This document shows positions 61,642-64,000 of a stretch of DNA of 64,000 bases, in pieces. A program made the translations under genes and the position numbers. The stretch is from NCBI GenBank assembly GCA_963825405.1, contig CAWGTB010000006.1:372001-436000 (forward strand), in the 5' to 3' direction. The notes below the pieces were generated by a model. The model was given only the letters and a program-made list of their open reading frames with translations, was not told where the DNA came from and searched no databases. Position 1 is the first letter of the stretch, and each line of letters opens with the position of its first letter. This DNA comes from JACPNO01 sp963825405 (lineage in GTDB: Bacteria > Acidobacteriota > Terriglobia > Bryobacterales > Bryobacteraceae).

Positions 61642-62079
61642 TCACACCCGGAAATAATCCGGCCGCCAAGTCACGATCGCTTCCTTGATCTGCTTGGGCG
61701 CCAGGTTATTCGCCAGCGTTTTCTCCACCAGCCCGGCCACTTCGCCGTCGGAAGCAAAACGCAGCGCGATCAATTGCGGTTCGCTCAACTGTCCAATCTT
61801 GGACCGCAATGGTTCCGGCAGCAGGCGCTCCAGCCGCTGACGTTCCTCGACGCGGATGACGCGATCCTGCACGCGCAGCGCGTAGAGCCGGATCTTGAAG
61901 ACGGCTACTACAGCCGCCAGCGTTGCCAATACGACCCAGGCCGTATCCAGACTAGGGTTTTCCTTGAGGCTCCAAATGGACCGGACCATCGTGATGGCCG
62001 CCACCGGAACGATGAAGAAGTGAAACAGCGGATCGAATCGGGCGTGATTCTTGAACGTCTGCGGAACTTTTTCGCTCAT
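61642..62079 (-). CDS. DUF6526-like two-helix membrane protein
   Basis: 145 residues from the ATG at 62079. The sequence SEKVPQTFKNHARFDPLFHF FIVPVAAITMVRSIWSL, then helix TAWVVLATLAAVVAVFKIRL YALRVQDRVIRVEERQRLER LLP and an ending KQIKEAIVTWRPDYFRV is that of DUF6526. Its start overlaps the MBL gene stop (ATGA), so the two are co-translated. Function unknown. Confidence 0.75.
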   Translation of the reverse strand: MSEKVPQTFKNHARFDPLFHFFIVPVAAITMVRSIWSLKENPSLDTAWVVLATLAAVVAVFKIRLYALRVQDRVIRVEERQRLERLLPEPLRSKIGQLSEPQLIALRFASDGEVAGLVEKTLANNLAPKQIKEAIVTWRPDYFRV

Positions 62080-62906
62080 GAGACCTCTGGATCGGTATTG
62101 TAACCGATTGCCTTGCAATAGCGCTCAACCGACCGCGCAAGCACCTGCTTGCCATCCTCCGCGACGGTACGATTGGCAAACGCGCCATAGATGCGGTCGA
62201 AGGCCAGCGGCTCGACCGTTTGCGCCACCCGCCGGACGGATTCGGCCGACAGGGGAACGTAATTCACATAGCTGTACATGAAGCTGACGAAGCGCCGATC
62301 GGGCACCACTTGAATGATGTCGCCGGAGAGCAGCGCTCCGCGGCCACTTGCGCCAGCAGGCCAGTGAAGCATCGTGCCGCCGGGGAAATGGCCGCCCCCG
62401 CGCACGAGCGTGACTCCGGCGAGCGGGCTGATTTGCTCGCCCTGCCAGAATTGGATCGACGGGTCGGGACGCATCACCCATTGCCGGTCGTCGGCATGCA
62501 GAAAAATGGGCGCGCCGCCGAACGCGCGGCTCCACTCGACCATGGTTGTGTAGTAATGCGGATGCGAGATTGCGATCGCGGCCAGGCCGCCGCGCTGCTG
62601 GATCCACGCGACAGTCGCGTCGTCAAGCAGCGCGATGCAATCCCACAGAATGTTGCCGCCGGCGGCTTGCAAAAAGAAGGCGCGCTCCCCAACGGCGAAA
62701 GACGGCGCGGTCTCGATCGAGTTCAGCCCGGGCTCTTGCTCGACGATTTCATTGCGATGGCCGTTCCGCAGCTCTGCAAGCGTGGTCCATTGCTGGCCGC
62801 CGTAGCCCACAAACTGGCGCTCATCTTCACAGATGGGACAGTGCGCGGGCGCTTGAGTACTTTCCGGAAACTGCGTGCCGCAGGTGACGCACAAGAACTG
62901 GGGCAT
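62076..62906 (-). CDS. MBL-fold hydrolase with N-terminal zinc ribbon
   Basis: 276 residues. Residues 4-26 form a rubredoxin-like ribbon (CVTCGTQF...CPICEDE). Then a metallo-beta-lactamase fold: GGNILWDCIALLD, AIAISHPHYYTTMVEWSRAF GG (HxHxxH-like, but with HPHYYTT so one ligand is changed), HADDRQWVM, GGHFPGGTMLHW (His) and LLSGDIIQV (Asp). The incomplete HxHxDH motif means catalysis is uncertain. Co-translated with DUF6526 protein. Substrate unknown. Confidence 0.8.
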   Translation of the reverse strand: MPQFLCVTCGTQFPESTQAPAHCPICEDERQFVGYGGQQWTTLAELRNGHRNEIVEQEPGLNSIETAPSFAVGERAFFLQAAGGNILWDCIALLDDATVAWIQQRGGLAAIAISHPHYYTTMVEWSRAFGGAPIFLHADDRQWVMRPDPSIQFWQGEQISPLAGVTLVRGGGHFPGGTMLHWPAGASGRGALLSGDIIQVVPDRRFVSFMYSYVNYVPLSAESVRRVAQTVEPLAFDRIYGAFANRTVAEDGKQVLARSVERYCKAIGYNTDPEVS

Positions 62907-62954
62907 CGATCATCTCAGTAGATGACGCGCCCCAAGCGTGGGATTCGGAATAGC

Positions 62955-64000
62955 TTACGCTTCCGCGATTGCGGGCCCGGTAGCCTCTTGCGGGTCACGG
63001 CCGCGAACTTTATCCCACCAAATCTGTAAGCGATCGAAGTAGAGATACACTACCGGGGTCGTGTATAGGGTCAGCATCTGGCTGACGATGAGTCCGCCGA
63101 TGATGGTGATACCGAGCGGCCGGCGCAGTTCAGACCCGGTGCCGGTTCCGAGCGCGAGCGGCAACGCGCCCAGCAGCGCCGCCATGGTGGTCATCAGAAT
63201 GGGCCGGAAACGCAATAGGCAAGCCTCGAAGATCGCATCGCGCGAACTGCGGTGCTCCAATCTCTCCACGGCCAAAGCGAAATCGATCATCATAATCGCG
63301 TTCTTCTTGACAATACCAATCAGCAGAATGATGCCGATCATGGCAATCACATTGAGATCCGTATGGGTGAGCATCAGCGCCAGCAGCGCGCCTACGCCTG
63401 CCGAGGGCAACGTGGAGAGAATGGTGATCGGATGAATATAGCTTTCGTAAAGGACACCGAGGACGATGTAAACCGTCGCCAGCGCAGCCGCAATCAGGAT
63501 GGGTTGATTGCCTAGCGAATCCTGATAGGCTTGCGCGGTGCCGGCAAACCCGGTATGAACCGTGGGCGGAAGACCGACTTTGGCGCCCGCCGCCAGGATC
63601 TCGTCCACGGCATCTCCCAACGCTACGCCGGTCTGCAGATTGAAGGAGATGGTAACCGCGGGAAACAGTCCCTGGTGGGTTACCGCCAGACGGCGCCGTG
63701 CTTGGTCCAAATGTGGAGAATGCGCTCAAGGGGACCGTTTGCCCGGTGGGTGAGTGGACATAGATATTGAGCAGGGCCAGCGGGTTCTGCCAATATTCCG
63801 GCGACACTTCCATAATCACGTGATACTGATTGAGCGCCGTATACATGGTGGACACAGGCCGCTGTCCGAAAGCGTCATAGAGCGTGTTGTCGATCAGCTG
63901 CGGCGAGATGCCGAAACGCGCGGCCGTGGTGCGATCGTACTGCAACATGGACTGCAGGCCGCGGTTCTGCTGGTCGCTGCTCACGTCGGCGATCAGAGGA
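62955..64000 (-). CDS. RND efflux permease, third copy, 3' part only (one frameshift)
   Basis: C-terminal third of an AcrB/HAE1-type pump, continuing past the right edge. Upstream part, in another frame: MLQYDRTTAARFGISPQLID NTLYDAFGQRPVSTMYTALN QYHVIMEVSP. One indel near 63710, then TFPAVTISFNLQTG-like sequence, GTAQAYQDSLGNQPILIAAA, VLYESYIHPITILSTLPSAG VGALLALMLTHTDLNVIAMI, LIGIVKKNAIMMIDFALAVE, CLLRFRPILMTTMAALLGAL, GLIVSQMLTLYTTPVVYLYF. The LIGIVKKNAIMMIDFAL helix is that of hydrophobe/amphiphile pumps. It is a paralogue of the permease at 22.6-25.7 kb, both with KKNAIMMIDFAL. Confidence 0.9.

Overview
The window looks like a piece of a GC-rich Acidobacteriota chromosome, probably of the Solibacter/Bryobacter type. 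I base this on gene style (many secreted proteins of unknown function, several RND pumps, a TIGR03435-like remnant), on the RpoB sequence with a cysteine-rich insert, and on repeated 'TTTCTCGCAGAGACGCAGAG' palindromes between genes. This is inference from sequence only; no search was run. Many genes, including essential ones (rpoC, ftsK, pyk, uppP, fumarase), are broken by single-base indels, so most frameshifts are best read as residual assembly errors. They are patchy: dense at about 9.5-20, 22.6-26.9, 31-33.7 and 36-37.5 kb, and rare elsewhere.

Left part (1-8 kb): a secreted M28 peptidase cut by the window edge; a lipoprotein ORF that runs in frame into greB; a scarred stretch (2.75-4.25 kb) with gene fragments, including an oxidoreductase and an OmpA domain joined head to head; then small proteins, a class D-type sortase, a secreted DinB protein and a GAF protein that abuts an integrase remnant.

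8.0-18.3 kb: a 10.2-kb block bounded by a 59-bp direct repeat, one copy of which is the 3' end of an intact tRNA-Phe(GAA). A decayed tyrosine integrase lies next to each repeat, always on the same side, as expected for two tandem elements inserted in the tRNA gene. The cargo is an efflux operon (DUF190 - TolC-type OMF - adaptor - RND permease - LVIVD protein) with a divergent OmpR-type response regulator and histidine kinase.

18.3-30 kb: class I fumarase, a lone HlyD-type adaptor, a split chromate transporter, a second RND operon, a secreted protein of unknown function and an aldo/keto reductase. 29.2-36.7 kb: a tightly packed minus-strand run uppP - ftsK - HemN-like radical SAM - flavin halogenase-like enzyme - 4HBT thioesterase - PaaK-like ligase; the last four look like a small undescribed biosynthetic unit.

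36.7-50.5 kb: pyruvate kinase, a Cas2/SinR-like small protein, then rplA-rplJ-rplL-rpoB-rpoC without the usual secE-nusG-rplK in front. RpoB carries an eight-cysteine insert resembling the RpoC zinc domain. After rpoC comes a strong hairpin and a HEAT-repeat protein with a lipoyl-like domain. 50.5-64 kb: a CMD-family protein, a mercuric reductase-like flavoprotein, a hydrolase - proline dehydrogenase - ornithine cyclodeaminase run, a secreted nucleoside hydrolase, a TPR protein coupled to a zinc-ribbon/membrane/lectin-like protein, an MBL-fold protein with DUF6526, and the 3' part of a third RND pump at the right edge. No rRNA, CRISPR array or IS element with terminal repeats was seen.
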